Part shown: piece after piece, positions 24,137 through 32,769 of the stretch
Position numbering within the stretch: the first letter of the stretch is position 1
Layout of the letters: the number at the start of each line of letters is the position of its first letter
Assembly: GCA_938005465.1 (NCBI GenBank)
Contig: CALLNU010000031.1
Location: forward strand, 1-42,516
Direction: 5' to 3'
DNA length: 42,516 bases
DNA from: an uncultured Collinsella sp.
GTDB lineage: Bacteria; Actinomycetota; Coriobacteriia; Coriobacteriales; Coriobacteriaceae
The notes under the pieces: model-generated
Database searches by the model: none
The model's input: only the letters and a program-made list of their open reading frames with translations
Told to the model about the DNA's origin: nothing
Translations under genes and position numbers: made by a program

Positions 24137-24675
24137 AGCTGAATGCCCTCGGCAACCTTCTCGACAGCCTTGTCGCCGGCGAGCGTACGCAGCAGCTCAA
24201 GCGCAAAGGGGAGCGACTGGGCCATGCCGCTGGCAGTGATGATGTTGCCGTCGTGTGTGACCTTGTCGCCGGTATAGGCACCCTCGGGGAAGCTCTTCTC
24301 AAAGCCGGGGAAGCACGTGGCGTGGCGTCCCTCGAGCAGGTCAAGCTCGCCCAGGATAAACGGGGCGGCGCAGATGGCGGCAACATGCTTGGTCGCGGCG
24401 AACTCACAGACTACGTCGCAGACGCGCTGGTCGGCGCGCAGGTTGGTGGCGCCGGGCAGACCGCCGGGCAGCACGACGCAGTCATACTCGTCAAAGTTAA
24501 TCTCGTCAAAGAGTGCGTCGCAAGTGACGGGAATCTGCAGCGAGCTTACGACCTCGCGGGTGGGCATGATCGAGACGAGCGTGGCACGCACACCGCCGCG
24601 ACGCATGACATCGACCATGGTCAGGCATTCAATCGTTTCAAAGCCATCGGCGGCAAGAACGGCAACGCTGGGCAT
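24133..24675 (-). CDS. DJ-1/PfpI family protein
   Basis: A 180-residue class I glutamine amidotransferase-like protein of the DJ-1/ThiJ subgroup. It opens MPSVAVLAADGFETIECL, with VLPGGLPGATNL and the nucleophile elbow HVAAICAAPFILGE holding the conserved reactive Cys. DJ-1 proteins act variously as deglycases, chaperones or stress sensors; the activity here cannot be assigned. The ATG at 24675 follows GAAAGGAACCCTT. A longer frame to 24741 lacks a ribosome site. It is the first gene of a two-gene unit with maf. Confidence 0.9.
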   Translation of the reverse strand: MPSVAVLAADGFETIECLTMVDVMRRGGVRATLVSIMPTREVVSSLQIPVTCDALFDEINFDEYDCVVLPGGLPGATNLRADQRVCDVVCEFAATKHVAAICAAPFILGELDLLEGRHATCFPGFEKSFPEGAYTGDKVTHDGNIITASGMAQSLPFALELLRTLAGDKAVEKVAEGIQL

Positions 24676-24857
24676 AAGGGTTCCTTTCAAAAAGCGGCAT
24701 ACAATTAGCCGTCTTATACCCCGAAGACATACGCTTGCCACGCCCCAATCTCAAAAAGACTGGTCGTGCCTGGGTGTTGCGCACTAGGAGGGGCTTGCGG
24801 TGCGGCGATAAAATCTCGGCATCCGTCATCTTTCGCAACATGAGGAGCTGATTTGCG

Positions 24858-25157
24858 ATGATAGGCCTTAGGGTATTCGATCTTCTCGTTTTGCTAGTTG
24901 TATTTGGTGGTGTCGCGGCTGTTGCCTTTGCCGTTATCTTGAACAAGGAATCGTCGAATAAGCCTCAGCCTCCGCAGTCCAATTCGTACCAGCAAATGCC
25001 TCCTGTGCAACAGGTCCCGCCGACGCAGCAGGTGCCGACGGCAATCGATGATGCTCAGCCAGTTGAGTCCGCTCATTTTTGCCCACAGTGTGGCTCAATG
25101 TTGGAGGCAAACGCATCCTTCTGCCAAAACTGCGGCGCTCCAGTTAACCACCGGTAA
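24858..25157 (+). CDS. Small membrane protein with C-terminal zinc ribbon
   Basis: A 99-residue protein with one N-terminal membrane helix (about 5-28), a Pro/Gln-rich spacer containing PPVQQVPPTQQVP, and a C-terminal zinc ribbon with two Cys pairs (FCPQCG and FCQNCG). The ribbon is of the kind found in many uncharacterised Gram-positive membrane proteins. GAGGAG lies about ten bases before the ATG. It is single and convergent with the RNA methyltransferase. Function unknown. Confidence 0.8.
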   Translation: MIGLRVFDLLVLLVVFGGVAAVAFAVILNKESSNKPQPPQSNSYQQMPPVQQVPPTQQVPTAIDDAQPVESAHFCPQCGSMLEANASFCQNCGAPVNHR

Positions 25158-25171
25158 ACCAGCAGCGAAAT

Positions 25172-25225
25172 GGGGCGGGGGTTCAGCAATCATTCACCAC
25201 TCGATGATTGCTGAACCCCCGCCCC
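25172..25225. terminator. Long hairpin between convergent genes
   Basis: Perfect 22-bp arms (25172-25193, 25204-25225) with a 10-nt loop lie between the zinc-ribbon gene (+) and the methyltransferase (-). There is no strong T-run on either side. It lacks the CCGCA/AGGAC loop of the nested elements. Confidence 0.6.
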
Positions 25226-25239
25226 TCAAACAGATTAGG

Positions 25240-26553
25240 TTAGTTGCGCTTGAGGTGGACGACGGTTTCGCAGTGGAAGGTTTGCGGGAATAGGTCGACC
25301 GGCGTGATCTTGACGGGGGAGAAGGTGCCCTCCTCGACAAAGCGCTTGAGGTCGCGGGCCAGAGTCGCTGGGTCGCAGCTCACGTAGGCGACATCGCGGG
25401 CGCTCGTGCTCGCGATGAGGTCGATCGCCTCGGGCGCCAAGCCTGCGCGCGGCGGATCGACTACCAAGACATCGGCATCCTGATCGGGGAACTCGCGCAC
25501 CGCGTCGCCGCCGATGACGTCGACGTTGTCGAGCTTGTTGATCTCGAGGTTACGGCGTAGATCGCGCACGGCCGGGCCATAGGCTTCGACGGCGGCGACA
25601 AAATCACAGCGGCGCGCGAGCGGCAGGGTAAAGGTGCCGGCACCGCAGTACAGGTCCACGGCCAGTTCGTCTTCCTGCGGGTCGAGAGCGTCCATAACGA
25701 GCTCAATCAGAATCTCGGCGCCCTTGGTATTGACCTGGAAAAACGACGGGGCAGATAAGCGCATCTGGCCTTCGGCGATATTCTCGGTCCACGAGCCCTC
25801 GCCGGCGAGCATCTCGACTTTGGAGACACGGCGGGCTTTCTTTTCGCCCTTGCTCATCACACGCACCACGCTCGTGGGATGAGCGGCGTCCGCCAGCACG
25901 CGGGAGACCTGCGAGCGCGGGAAGGAACCCGTGGGCGTCCAGAGTGCGACCTCGAGCGCCTTGGTGCGACGCGAGGCACGAATGCCCACGCGCTCGAGGC
26001 CCAAATCATGGCTGCCGCTTAGATAGTTGAGTGCGCCGACGACCGATTTGAGCGCCTTGGGAAAACGCTTATCGAACAGCGGGCACGCATCGACGGTCAC
26101 GATTTTGCTGGGATCGACGCCGTGCATGCCAAGGCGCACGCGACCGTTGACGACGGTCGGTTCGAGCTCGATTTTATTGCGGTAGCCCCAGTCGTCCTTG
26201 GTATGGCGGATGGGCTGCACCAGCTCATCGACCTGCTCAGGAGCGAACTTGCCGATGCGCTCGAGCGTGGAACGCAGGTTTTGCTCCTTGGCGGCGAGCT
26301 GTGTCGCGCGTGAGAGATTGCCCCACGAGCAGCCGCCGCAGATGCCCACGAAGGGGCAGGGAGGCTGAACGCGATCGGGGCTTGGCTCCAGAATCTCGGT
26401 GGTGCGGGCGCGCATGAACGACTTGCCGTCCTGTACGACCTCGGCCTCGACGGTGTCGCCTGCCACGGCGCCCTGCACAAAGACGGCCTTGCCGTTGTCG
26501 GCGTGCGCCAGCCCATCGGCGCCGTAGGTCATCGATTCTATAGTGAGCTTCAT
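25240..26553 (-). CDS. 23S rRNA (uracil-5-)-methyltransferase, RumA/TrmA family
   Basis: A 437-residue SAM-dependent RNA methyltransferase. An N-terminal TRAM domain (~1-60) precedes an iron-sulfur site with cysteines in CPFVGICGGC and later DACPLFDKR. The catalytic domain shows FFQVNTKGAEILIE, SAM-binding DLYCGAGTFTLPLA, VVDPPRAGL and the nucleophile motif VSCDPATLARDL. The four cysteines favour RlmD/RlmCD-type 23S rRNA methylation over tRNA TrmA. The ATG at 26553 is chosen because MKLTIESMTYG is the conserved beginning; the longer frame to 26589 has no ribosome site. Confidence 0.92.
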   Translation of the reverse strand: MKLTIESMTYGADGLAHADNGKAVFVQGAVAGDTVEAEVVQDGKSFMRARTTEILEPSPDRVQPPCPFVGICGGCSWGNLSRATQLAAKEQNLRSTLERIGKFAPEQVDELVQPIRHTKDDWGYRNKIELEPTVVNGRVRLGMHGVDPSKIVTVDACPLFDKRFPKALKSVVGALNYLSGSHDLGLERVGIRASRRTKALEVALWTPTGSFPRSQVSRVLADAAHPTSVVRVMSKGEKKARRVSKVEMLAGEGSWTENIAEGQMRLSAPSFFQVNTKGAEILIELVMDALDPQEDELAVDLYCGAGTFTLPLARRCDFVAAVEAYGPAVRDLRRNLEINKLDNVDVIGGDAVREFPDQDADVLVVDPPRAGLAPEAIDLIASTSARDVAYVSCDPATLARDLKRFVEEGTFSPVKITPVDLFPQTFHCETVVHLKRN

Positions 26554-26597
26554 ATCCCTGCCTGTCATTCGCGTTGTTGTCCGCACCATGGTAGCAG

Positions 26598-26646
26598 GGA
26601 AAAGCGCCCCGCATCCGAGGCTTTCCTCAAATGCGGGGCGCTTCTA
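26598..26646 (-). terminator. Terminator of ppk
   Basis: A perfect 13-bp stem (26602-26614 with 26631-26643) contains a small inner GAGG/CCTC stem. On the minus strand CTTTTCCC follows. It lies just after the ppk stop. Confidence 0.85.
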
Positions 26647-26653
26647 CAAACGT

Positions 26654-29155
26654 CTATTTCGTCTTGCCGGTAATGAGCGTCTTAAGACCCAGGCCGATCA
26701 GACCCAGTCCCATGCGCACACGACCGGGGCGATGGCGCTCGATGGCCTTGGTCTTGCCAGCGGGCTTCTCGCGGCGGGCACTCGTCTCGGGTGCGGGTTT
26801 GGTGACCTGCGGCTCGGGCTGAGGTGCAGGTGCAGGCTCGGGCTCAATGACGGTCGCCTGGACCTTCTGAACCTCGGGCGCTTTCTCCACGGCGGGCTCT
26901 GCGGCAGCCACGGGTTCATTCACCGGGGGAGCGGCAACCGTTTCCGGTTTGGCAACTGCCCCATGTTCAACCTCGGCCTGAATAGCTTCTTCGGCCACGC
27001 GTTCCTTCTCCTGTGCGCGCTGCTGCCCGGCGGACTCGGCGTTGCGATAGGCACGCTCCAGCAGAGCTTCCTGCGAGTTGAAGGGCTTCTCGTCCTCTTT
27101 GCGCTCCACGGGGACCCAGGTGCCGTCGCTCGTGAGGCTGCGTGCCTTTACGTTGTCGCGCAGCTGCATGCCCATGTATTCGTGCACCAGGGCGCGGCAG
27201 GTGGGGTCGAGCACGGGGAAGGCGATCTCCACGCGGTGCTCGGTGTTGCGCGTCATCATGTCGGCCGAGCTCAGATAGATCATGTCCGAGTCCACGCCAA
27301 AGGCGTAAACGCGCGCATGCTCCAAAAAGCGTCCGACGATAGAACGGACATGCACGTTCTCGGTCTTGCCCGGAACGCCCGGCTTGAGGCACGAGATGCC
27401 GCGGATGATCATGTCTACGCGGACTCCTGCGCACGATGCCTCAGCGATCTTGTCGATGACCTCGCGGTCGGTGAGCGAGTTGAGCTTAAAGAACACACGG
27501 GCGGGCTCGCCAGCGAGGGCACGCTGGATCTCGCGATCCAGGCCGCGCATAATGAGTGGCTTCAGGCCGACCGGCGCCACGCCCAGGAAGCGGTAATCGC
27601 CGCGCAGGTTGCCCAGCGACAGGTTGCGGAAGAACAAGTTGGCGTCCTCGCCGATGCCGGGATGGGCGGTCATGAGCATAAAGTCGCTGTAGAGCTTGGC
27701 CGTCTTCTCGTTAAAGTTGCCGGTGCCCAACAGCGTCAGGCGTGTAAGCGCCATGCCCTCGCGATAGGTGAGCTGGCAGATCTTGGAGTGGCACTTAAAG
27801 CCTTCGGAGCCGTAGATGACGGTGCAGCCTGCCTCTTCCAGACGCTCGGCCCACTCGATGTTGTTCTGCTCGTCGAAGCGGGCGCGGAGCTCCATGAGCA
27901 CCGTGACCTCTTTGCCGTTCTCGGCGGCATCGATCAGCGACTCGCACAGGCGGCTCTGCTTGGCCACGCGGTAGAGCGTGATGCGCAGCGAGATGCACTC
28001 GGGGTCGTAGGCGGCCTCGTGTACCAGATCCAGGAAGGGGTTCATGGCCTCATAGGGATAAAAGAGCAGTTTGTCGTGCTGAAGCACCTGCTCGCGGATG
28101 GAGCGGGACATATCGATGGTGGGGTTGGGCTGCGGCTTAAATGGCGTAAAGAGCAGCTCGTTGCGCAGGTGCTCGGGAATCTTGCCCTCAATGCCAAAGA
28201 CATAGCCCAGGTTGAGCGGGATATCGCAGGTAAAGACCGAGCGACGCGAGAGCTCGAGCGCCTTGCGGATAGTCTTGAGCGTCTGCTTCTCGAGTGAGCC
28301 CGAGACGGCGAGCACTACCGGCTGCAGGCGCAGGCGCTTCTTGAGGATGCGCTTCATGTGCTGGCGGTAATCCTCTTCCTCCTCGACGCCCTCGCCGTCC
28401 GGGTCGATGTCGGCGTTGCGGGTGACGCGGATGAGCGCGCGGTCGAGCGGCTTATAGGAGCCAAAGCAGCTGTCCAGGCAGGCGAGGATGACGTCCTCGA
28501 GCAAGATGTAGGAGTAGATGCCGGTGGGTGAGGGGATCTCGACCACGCGGTTCATCGAGGCGGGAATCTCGATCAGGCCCAGCAGACTTTCCTCGTCGGT
28601 GACGCCGTCCAGGCCGCACGCCAGGTAGAGCGCGCCGTTGCGCAGGTTGGGGAAGGGGTGGCGCGGGTCGATCACCAGCGGTGAGATGACCGGCGACACG
28701 TAGGCCTGGAAGTAGCGGGTTACAAAGGTGCGCTCCTCGGGCGTAAGCGAATCGACACGCGCGCGGTGAACGCCCAGGGTGTCGAGCTTGCCCTCGATGT
28801 TCTTAAAGATGGACTCCCAACGGGTAAGGAGCCCGGGCATTTCGGCCATGACAGCATCGACCTGTTCGGAGGCGGTCATATTGCTCTTGTTGTCGACAGG
28901 CTGTTTTTTGAGCTCTGCCAGATCGGACAGGCCGCCCACACGCACCATGAGAAACTCGTCGAGGTTTGACTCGAAGATCGAGACGAACTTAAGGCGCTCG
29001 AACAGCGGCACGGACTCATCAAAAGCCTCGTCGAGCACACGGTTGTCAAAGCGCAGCCAGCTGAGCTCTCGGTTCTGCGTGTACGAGAAGTCGCGCGGCG
29101 GTTTGCGCAGCTTTGCGGCGGCTTGCTTTTTTTCGATTTTGCTCGGCATATGCAT
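26654..29155 (-). CDS. ppk: Polyphosphate kinase 1 with an extra C-terminal tail
   Basis: An 833-residue enzyme polymerising the gamma-phosphate of ATP into polyphosphate. It has the usual N-terminal domain (YTQNRELSWLRFDNRVLDEA), a head domain and two phospholipase-D-like C-terminal domains. FKCHSKICQLTYREG carries the His expected to be phosphorylated; RNTEHRVEIAFPV belongs to the second domain. Typical Ppk1 length is about 690-720. Here the final ~139 residues (from ~695) add a charged helical part, a Pro/Glu/Ala-rich stretch and a basic, glycine-rich end (RMGLGLIGLGLKTLITGK). ATG at 29155 or 29149 cannot be separated; the ribosome site is weak (GGACAG). Confidence 0.95.
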   Translation of the reverse strand: MHMPSKIEKKQAAAKLRKPPRDFSYTQNRELSWLRFDNRVLDEAFDESVPLFERLKFVSIFESNLDEFLMVRVGGLSDLAELKKQPVDNKSNMTASEQVDAVMAEMPGLLTRWESIFKNIEGKLDTLGVHRARVDSLTPEERTFVTRYFQAYVSPVISPLVIDPRHPFPNLRNGALYLACGLDGVTDEESLLGLIEIPASMNRVVEIPSPTGIYSYILLEDVILACLDSCFGSYKPLDRALIRVTRNADIDPDGEGVEEEEDYRQHMKRILKKRLRLQPVVLAVSGSLEKQTLKTIRKALELSRRSVFTCDIPLNLGYVFGIEGKIPEHLRNELLFTPFKPQPNPTIDMSRSIREQVLQHDKLLFYPYEAMNPFLDLVHEAAYDPECISLRITLYRVAKQSRLCESLIDAAENGKEVTVLMELRARFDEQNNIEWAERLEEAGCTVIYGSEGFKCHSKICQLTYREGMALTRLTLLGTGNFNEKTAKLYSDFMLMTAHPGIGEDANLFFRNLSLGNLRGDYRFLGVAPVGLKPLIMRGLDREIQRALAGEPARVFFKLNSLTDREVIDKIAEASCAGVRVDMIIRGISCLKPGVPGKTENVHVRSIVGRFLEHARVYAFGVDSDMIYLSSADMMTRNTEHRVEIAFPVLDPTCRALVHEYMGMQLRDNVKARSLTSDGTWVPVERKEDEKPFNSQEALLERAYRNAESAGQQRAQEKERVAEEAIQAEVEHGAVAKPETVAAPPVNEPVAAAEPAVEKAPEVQKVQATVIEPEPAPAPQPEPQVTKPAPETSARREKPAGKTKAIERHRPGRVRMGLGLIGLGLKTLITGKTK

Positions 29156-29683
29156 CTGTCCGTTCAGTCCCCGCAGGGGACGGTAGCCTAACCCTATTCA
29201 CTATTGTCTCAATTTAGTCGACTTGTGGCACGGACGTATTGTGCGAACGGTATCTTTACCTACTTCTTACGCCGTCAAGGCATGCAACTAACTGCCCGAC
29301 TCGTTTTGAAAACAATCTATATCCATACTCAACTGATGAGGATGTATGAATAAGAATGATTGCGAGCTGAATATAATCGAATCCAAATCGAATCGTGGAC
29401 AAACGACAAATATATGCAGAAAACCGTTTTAGCTATGCAATTCTAAAACATGAAAATAATTGTGCAATCTAGCTTAATTCCTTAGAAAAAAGAACGTTTA
29501 CCTGTGAAAATATGCTTTAGAGAACTGAAGTGCATCATGGGGGAATCATATGCGATATACCGTTCATCGCACTTTGCTGACCGTTCGGGGGCGAGGTGGA
29601 ATTGCGGGTGGTTTTTGGATATAAATAGAGCTGTCAGCAAGCAGCGTCCCATACGGAGGGGCGCTGATACATTCGGCCAGTAA
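29156..29683 (+). promoter_or_regulatory. Control region of the first arcA
   Basis: A 528-bp AT-rich spacer without a convincing gene. ACCGTTC occurs at 29559-29565 and 29580-29586, exactly 21 bp apart. TATAAA at 29620-29625 is the likely -10, 39 bp after the second CCGTTC. The inverse motif GAACGGTAT lies further up at 29245-29253. The 5' leader contains two small hairpins (CAGCG..CCC / GGGG..CGCTG and TTCGGCC / GGCCCGAA). The same arrangement recurs before the second arcA. Confidence 0.6.
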
Positions 29684-30950
29684 GGCCCGAAAGAAAGGTA
29701 GGAGGCCATGACGAAAGGTCTGCACGTGCCTTCCGAGATCGGCAAGCTCAGGAAGGTCTGCCTGCACCGTCCCGGCGACGAGCTCCTCAACCTGCCGCCC
29801 GACGAGCTCGAGCGACTCCTGTTCGACGACGTCCCGTTCCTGGAGGTCGCACAGCAGGAGCACGACACCTTCGCCCAGATCCTGAGGGACCAGGGCGTGG
29901 AGGTCCTCTACCTCGAGAACCTCGTCGCCGAGGTGTTCGACCAGGTCCCCGGCGCCCGCGCCGAGTTCACCGACCAGTACATCGCCGAGGCCGGCATCCG
30001 CGGCCAGCACATGCCGCAGATCGTCCGCGAGAAGCTGGACTCCATCGAGGACAACCTCGAGTTCGTCAAGAAGACCATGGCCGGCATGACCAAGGCCGAG
30101 ATCGACATGCCCCTCACGGCGTCCACGACCCTCGACTCCCTGGTCAACTCCGAGTCCGAGTCCGACCTGATCATCGACCCGATGCCCAACCTCTACTTCA
30201 CCCGCGACCCGTTCGCGGTCGTCGGCGAGGGCGTCAACCTCAACCGCATGTACTCGGTCACCCGCAACCGCGAGACCCTGTACGGCAAGTACGTCTTCAA
30301 GTACCACCCCGACTACAAGGACGTCTCCCTGTACTTCCGCCGCGACTGCCAGTTCCACACCGAGGGCGGCGACGTGCTGAACATCAACGAGAAGACCCTC
30401 GCCGTCGGCATCTCCCAGCGCACCCAGGCCGCGGCTATCGACGTCATGGCCCAGAACATCTTCTGGAACTCCGACTCCAAGGTCGAGCGCATCCTGGCCT
30501 TCGACATCCCGGTCTCGCGCGCCTTCATGCACCTCGACACGGTCTTCACCCAGATCGACGTCGATAAGTTCACGATCCACCCCGCCATCATGGGCACCCT
30601 GCGCGTCTACGAGCTGACCGCCGGCAAGAACCCGGGCGACGTGAACATCCGCCTGATCGAGGACACCCTCGAGCACGTCCTGGAGGACGCCACCGGCGTC
30701 GACCAGGTCAAGCTGATCCCCTGCGGCGGCGGCGACCCGATCGCGGCCTCCCGCGAGCAGTGGAACGACGGCTCCAACACCCTGTGCGTCGAGCCCGGCA
30801 AGATCTGCGTCTACGCCCGCAACACCGTCACCAACGACGTGCTGTACAAGGAGGGCCTGGACCTTCTCGTCGTGCCCTCCGCCGAGCTCTCCCGCGGCCG
30901 CGGCGGCCCGCGCTGCATGAGCATGCCCTTCTGGCGCGAGGACCTCTAAG
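29684..30950 (+). repeat. arcA direct repeat, copy 1
   Basis: About 1267 bp, from 24 bp before the start codon to 1 bp after the stop, look identical to 32770-34036 (offset 3086). The translations are identical and every nucleotide stretch I compared matched. Identity stops abruptly at both ends. Confidence 0.9.
29708..30949 (+). CDS. arcA: Arginine deiminase, copy 1
   Basis: A 413-residue enzyme hydrolysing arginine to citrulline and ammonia, the first step of the arginine deiminase pathway. Family motifs are VPSEIGKLRKVCLHRPGDEL at the N-terminus, MPNLYFTRDPFA, FHTEGGDVL, MHLDTVFTQID and the C-terminal GGPRCMSMPFWRED, where Cys403 is the nucleophile. Codons are overwhelmingly C-ending, more so than in neighbours, fitting very high expression. 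AGGTAGGAGGCC precedes the ATG. A second, apparently identical gene lies 3086 bp downstream, and an arcT-like gene lies between. A strong terminator follows this copy. Confidence 0.97.
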   Translation: MTKGLHVPSEIGKLRKVCLHRPGDELLNLPPDELERLLFDDVPFLEVAQQEHDTFAQILRDQGVEVLYLENLVAEVFDQVPGARAEFTDQYIAEAGIRGQHMPQIVREKLDSIEDNLEFVKKTMAGMTKAEIDMPLTASTTLDSLVNSESESDLIIDPMPNLYFTRDPFAVVGEGVNLNRMYSVTRNRETLYGKYVFKYHPDYKDVSLYFRRDCQFHTEGGDVLNINEKTLAVGISQRTQAAAIDVMAQNIFWNSDSKVERILAFDIPVSRAFMHLDTVFTQIDVDKFTIHPAIMGTLRVYELTAGKNPGDVNIRLIEDTLEHVLEDATGVDQVKLIPCGGGDPIAASREQWNDGSNTLCVEPGKICVYARNTVTNDVLYKEGLDLLVVPSAELSRGRGGPRCMSMPFWREDL

Positions 30951-31011
30951 GTCTTCAAGGACCCGTATAGGTCTTAATACATACATCTAGCTGCCATTAG
31001 ATGTCTCCCAA

Positions 31012-31050
31012 TGGGGCGGTGCGGGTATTCGCACCGCCCCAATCTTGTTT
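31012..31050 (+). terminator. Terminator after the first arcA
   Basis: A perfect 12-bp stem (31012-31023 with 31030-31041), 6-nt loop, then ATCTTGTTT. Confidence 0.85.
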
Positions 31051-31098
31051 GAGGAGCGTCAACACGATTGGATGACTGCTTTTGTAAGGAGCTTGGCC

Positions 31099-32223
31099 AT
31101 GGATATCAAGACGATCGGCGTTGAGGAATGGCTTAACGTTTGGGAGAAGAGCGCTACGTGGGATATCGCCCAGTCGACGATTTCGTCGCTTACCATGGGC
31201 GAGCTGCGCGCGCTCGACGATCAAGATGGTGCCACGTTCTACGAGCGCCTGGACCGCGAGAAGATGAACTACGGCTGGATCGAGGGTTCGCCCGACTTTA
31301 AGGCCGAGGTCGCCAAACTGTATCGTCGCGAGGTCAATCCCCATCTCATTCTGCAGACCAATGGCTGCACGGGCGCCAATCTCAACGCCATCATGGCTGT
31401 AGTCGAGCCCGGCGACCACGTTATCGCCGAGTGGCCTACCTATGCGCCGCTCTACGAGATTCCGCGCACGCTGGGTGCCGAGGTCGAGTACTGGGAGCTT
31501 CGCGAGGAGCTCGGATGGAAGCCCGATATCGAGGAGCTCAAGCGCATCGTTCGTCCCAACACGAAGCTTATCTGCATCAACAACGCATCGAACCCCATCG
31601 GTACCGTGCTCGATGCCGATACGCTCGGCCAGATTGCCGAGATCGCCCGCTCGGTGGGCGCCTATGTGCTGTGCGACGAGGTGTACCTGCCGCTTGAGAA
31701 CACCGAGGACTTTTTGTCGATGGCCGATGTGTACGAGAAAGCCATCGTCACCAACTCGGTGTCCAAGACCTATTCGACGCCTGCTGCCCGCGTGGGCTGG
31801 GTTGTGGCAGACGAAGAGGTATCTAATCGCATTCGCACGTACCGCGACTACACCATGATTTGCGGCGGCGTGTTCAACGACGCCCTGGCGACCTATGTGC
31901 TCAAGCACAAGGACAAGATCCTCGAGCGCAACCGCAAGATCGTGTTTGGAAACCGCGATATCGCGCAGGCTTGGATCGACACGCAGCATCGTGTCTCCTG
32001 GACGGCCCCGCAGGGTGTGTCCACCTCGTTTATCCAGCTGGACATTCCCGAGGATGACGAGGAGTTCTGCAAGCGCCTGCTGTCCGAGAGGGGAGTGCTG
32101 CTGGTACCTGGCTGCCGCTTTGAGCTTCCCTGCGGCGCACGCCTGGGCTACTGCGCGAGCGAGGACGTTCTGCGCGAGGGCCTGAGGCTTTTGGGCGAGG
32201 CGCTGGCGGAGTTCGATCGCTAG
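31099..32223 (+). CDS. arcT: PLP-dependent aminotransferase of the arginine deiminase locus (ArcT-like)
   Basis: A 374-residue class I/II (fold type I) aminotransferase. The PLP lysine is Lys223 in NSVSKTYSTPAARVGW; Asp193 (LCDEVY) and Asn165 (NNASNPIG) complete the cofactor site. Putative transaminases called ArcT occur in arc operons of lactobacilli and streptococci, and the position between the two arcA genes supports that name. The true substrate is unknown. Related enzymes include capreomycidine-synthase-like proteins that act on arginine derivatives, so arginine, citrulline or ornithine is plausible. The ATG at 31099 follows AAGGAGCTTGGCC; the longer frame from 31045 overlaps the terminator region. 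Confidence 0.82.
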   Translation: MDIKTIGVEEWLNVWEKSATWDIAQSTISSLTMGELRALDDQDGATFYERLDREKMNYGWIEGSPDFKAEVAKLYRREVNPHLILQTNGCTGANLNAIMAVVEPGDHVIAEWPTYAPLYEIPRTLGAEVEYWELREELGWKPDIEELKRIVRPNTKLICINNASNPIGTVLDADTLGQIAEIARSVGAYVLCDEVYLPLENTEDFLSMADVYEKAIVTNSVSKTYSTPAARVGWVVADEEVSNRIRTYRDYTMICGGVFNDALATYVLKHKDKILERNRKIVFGNRDIAQAWIDTQHRVSWTAPQGVSTSFIQLDIPEDDEEFCKRLLSERGVLLVPGCRFELPCGARLGYCASEDVLREGLRLLGEALAEFDR

Positions 32224-32275
32224 GATTCCGACGGCTCTCAAGGCCGCTCAAATCTGCCTACGATTATCGATAACA

Positions 32276-32310
32276 GTCCCGTTTCCCATGAGGGGAGCGG
32301 GACTTTTTTC
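32276..32310 (+). terminator. Terminator of the arcT-like gene
   Basis: GTCCCG pairs with CGGGAC, extended by CCC/GGG, with six T's directly after. Confidence 0.85.
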
Positions 32311-32769
32311 TATACCGAGAAGTCAAGTTGTTACAAATGAGGCCGTAAGGTGAGCCGGTATTCGCTGGGCCTTATACTGAGCTTCCGGTGAACGGTATCA
32401 AGTGTCTGGTAAACGGTAATTTGTTACCAGAAATGAATAGGACAAACTTTTTTCTGAATAAAAATGAAAATGGTTGAGACGTGGTATGAATCGCTAATTC
32501 TATTCATAGCTTTATTAGAAATATGCAATTTGAGGGTGGTTTAATAAAGTTTAGTTCCATTTGCTATCTGGATTGAAAACGCGTTTAAGCACGTAAATAA
32601 ACTTTATTAAATCAAAGTGTGCCATGCGTGAAGTATATGTGTATGCCGTTCACCCCTCATATAAAACCGTTCGGGGGCGAGGTGGAAGTATGAACTGATT
32701 TTGGATATAAATATGTCGTCAGCAATAACGCCTCACACGGAGGGGCGCTAACGAATCGGCCCTGACAGG
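32311..32769 (+). promoter_or_regulatory. Control region of the second arcA
   Basis: A 459-bp AT-rich spacer with four copies of the same motif. GGTGAACGGTAT (32387) and GGTAAACGGTAA (32408) form a pair 21 bp apart on one strand. CCGTTC at 32646 and 32667 form a pair 21 bp apart on the other. TATAAA (32706-32711) lies 39 bp after the last CCGTTC, as at the first arcA. A 14-bp perfect inverted repeat (32540-32553, 32598-32611) lies between the motif pairs. Confidence 0.6.

Noticed and set aside
25172..25225. Long hairpin between convergent genes as a fourth nested element
   Set aside because: It is a simple 22-bp stem without the CCGCA/AGGAC loop or inner hairpin, so it is kept separate.
29346..29432. 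28-codon frame (MNKNDCELN...) upstream of the first arcA with a weak GAGG site
   Set aside because: AT-rich, no recognisable features, and nothing equivalent before the second arcA; probably chance.
29564..30958. Long minus-strand open frames opposite both arcA genes (to 464 and 514 codons)
   Set aside because: They mirror the strong C-ending codon bias of arcA; the Val/Asp/Leu/Gly-rich translation is typical of an antisense shadow.
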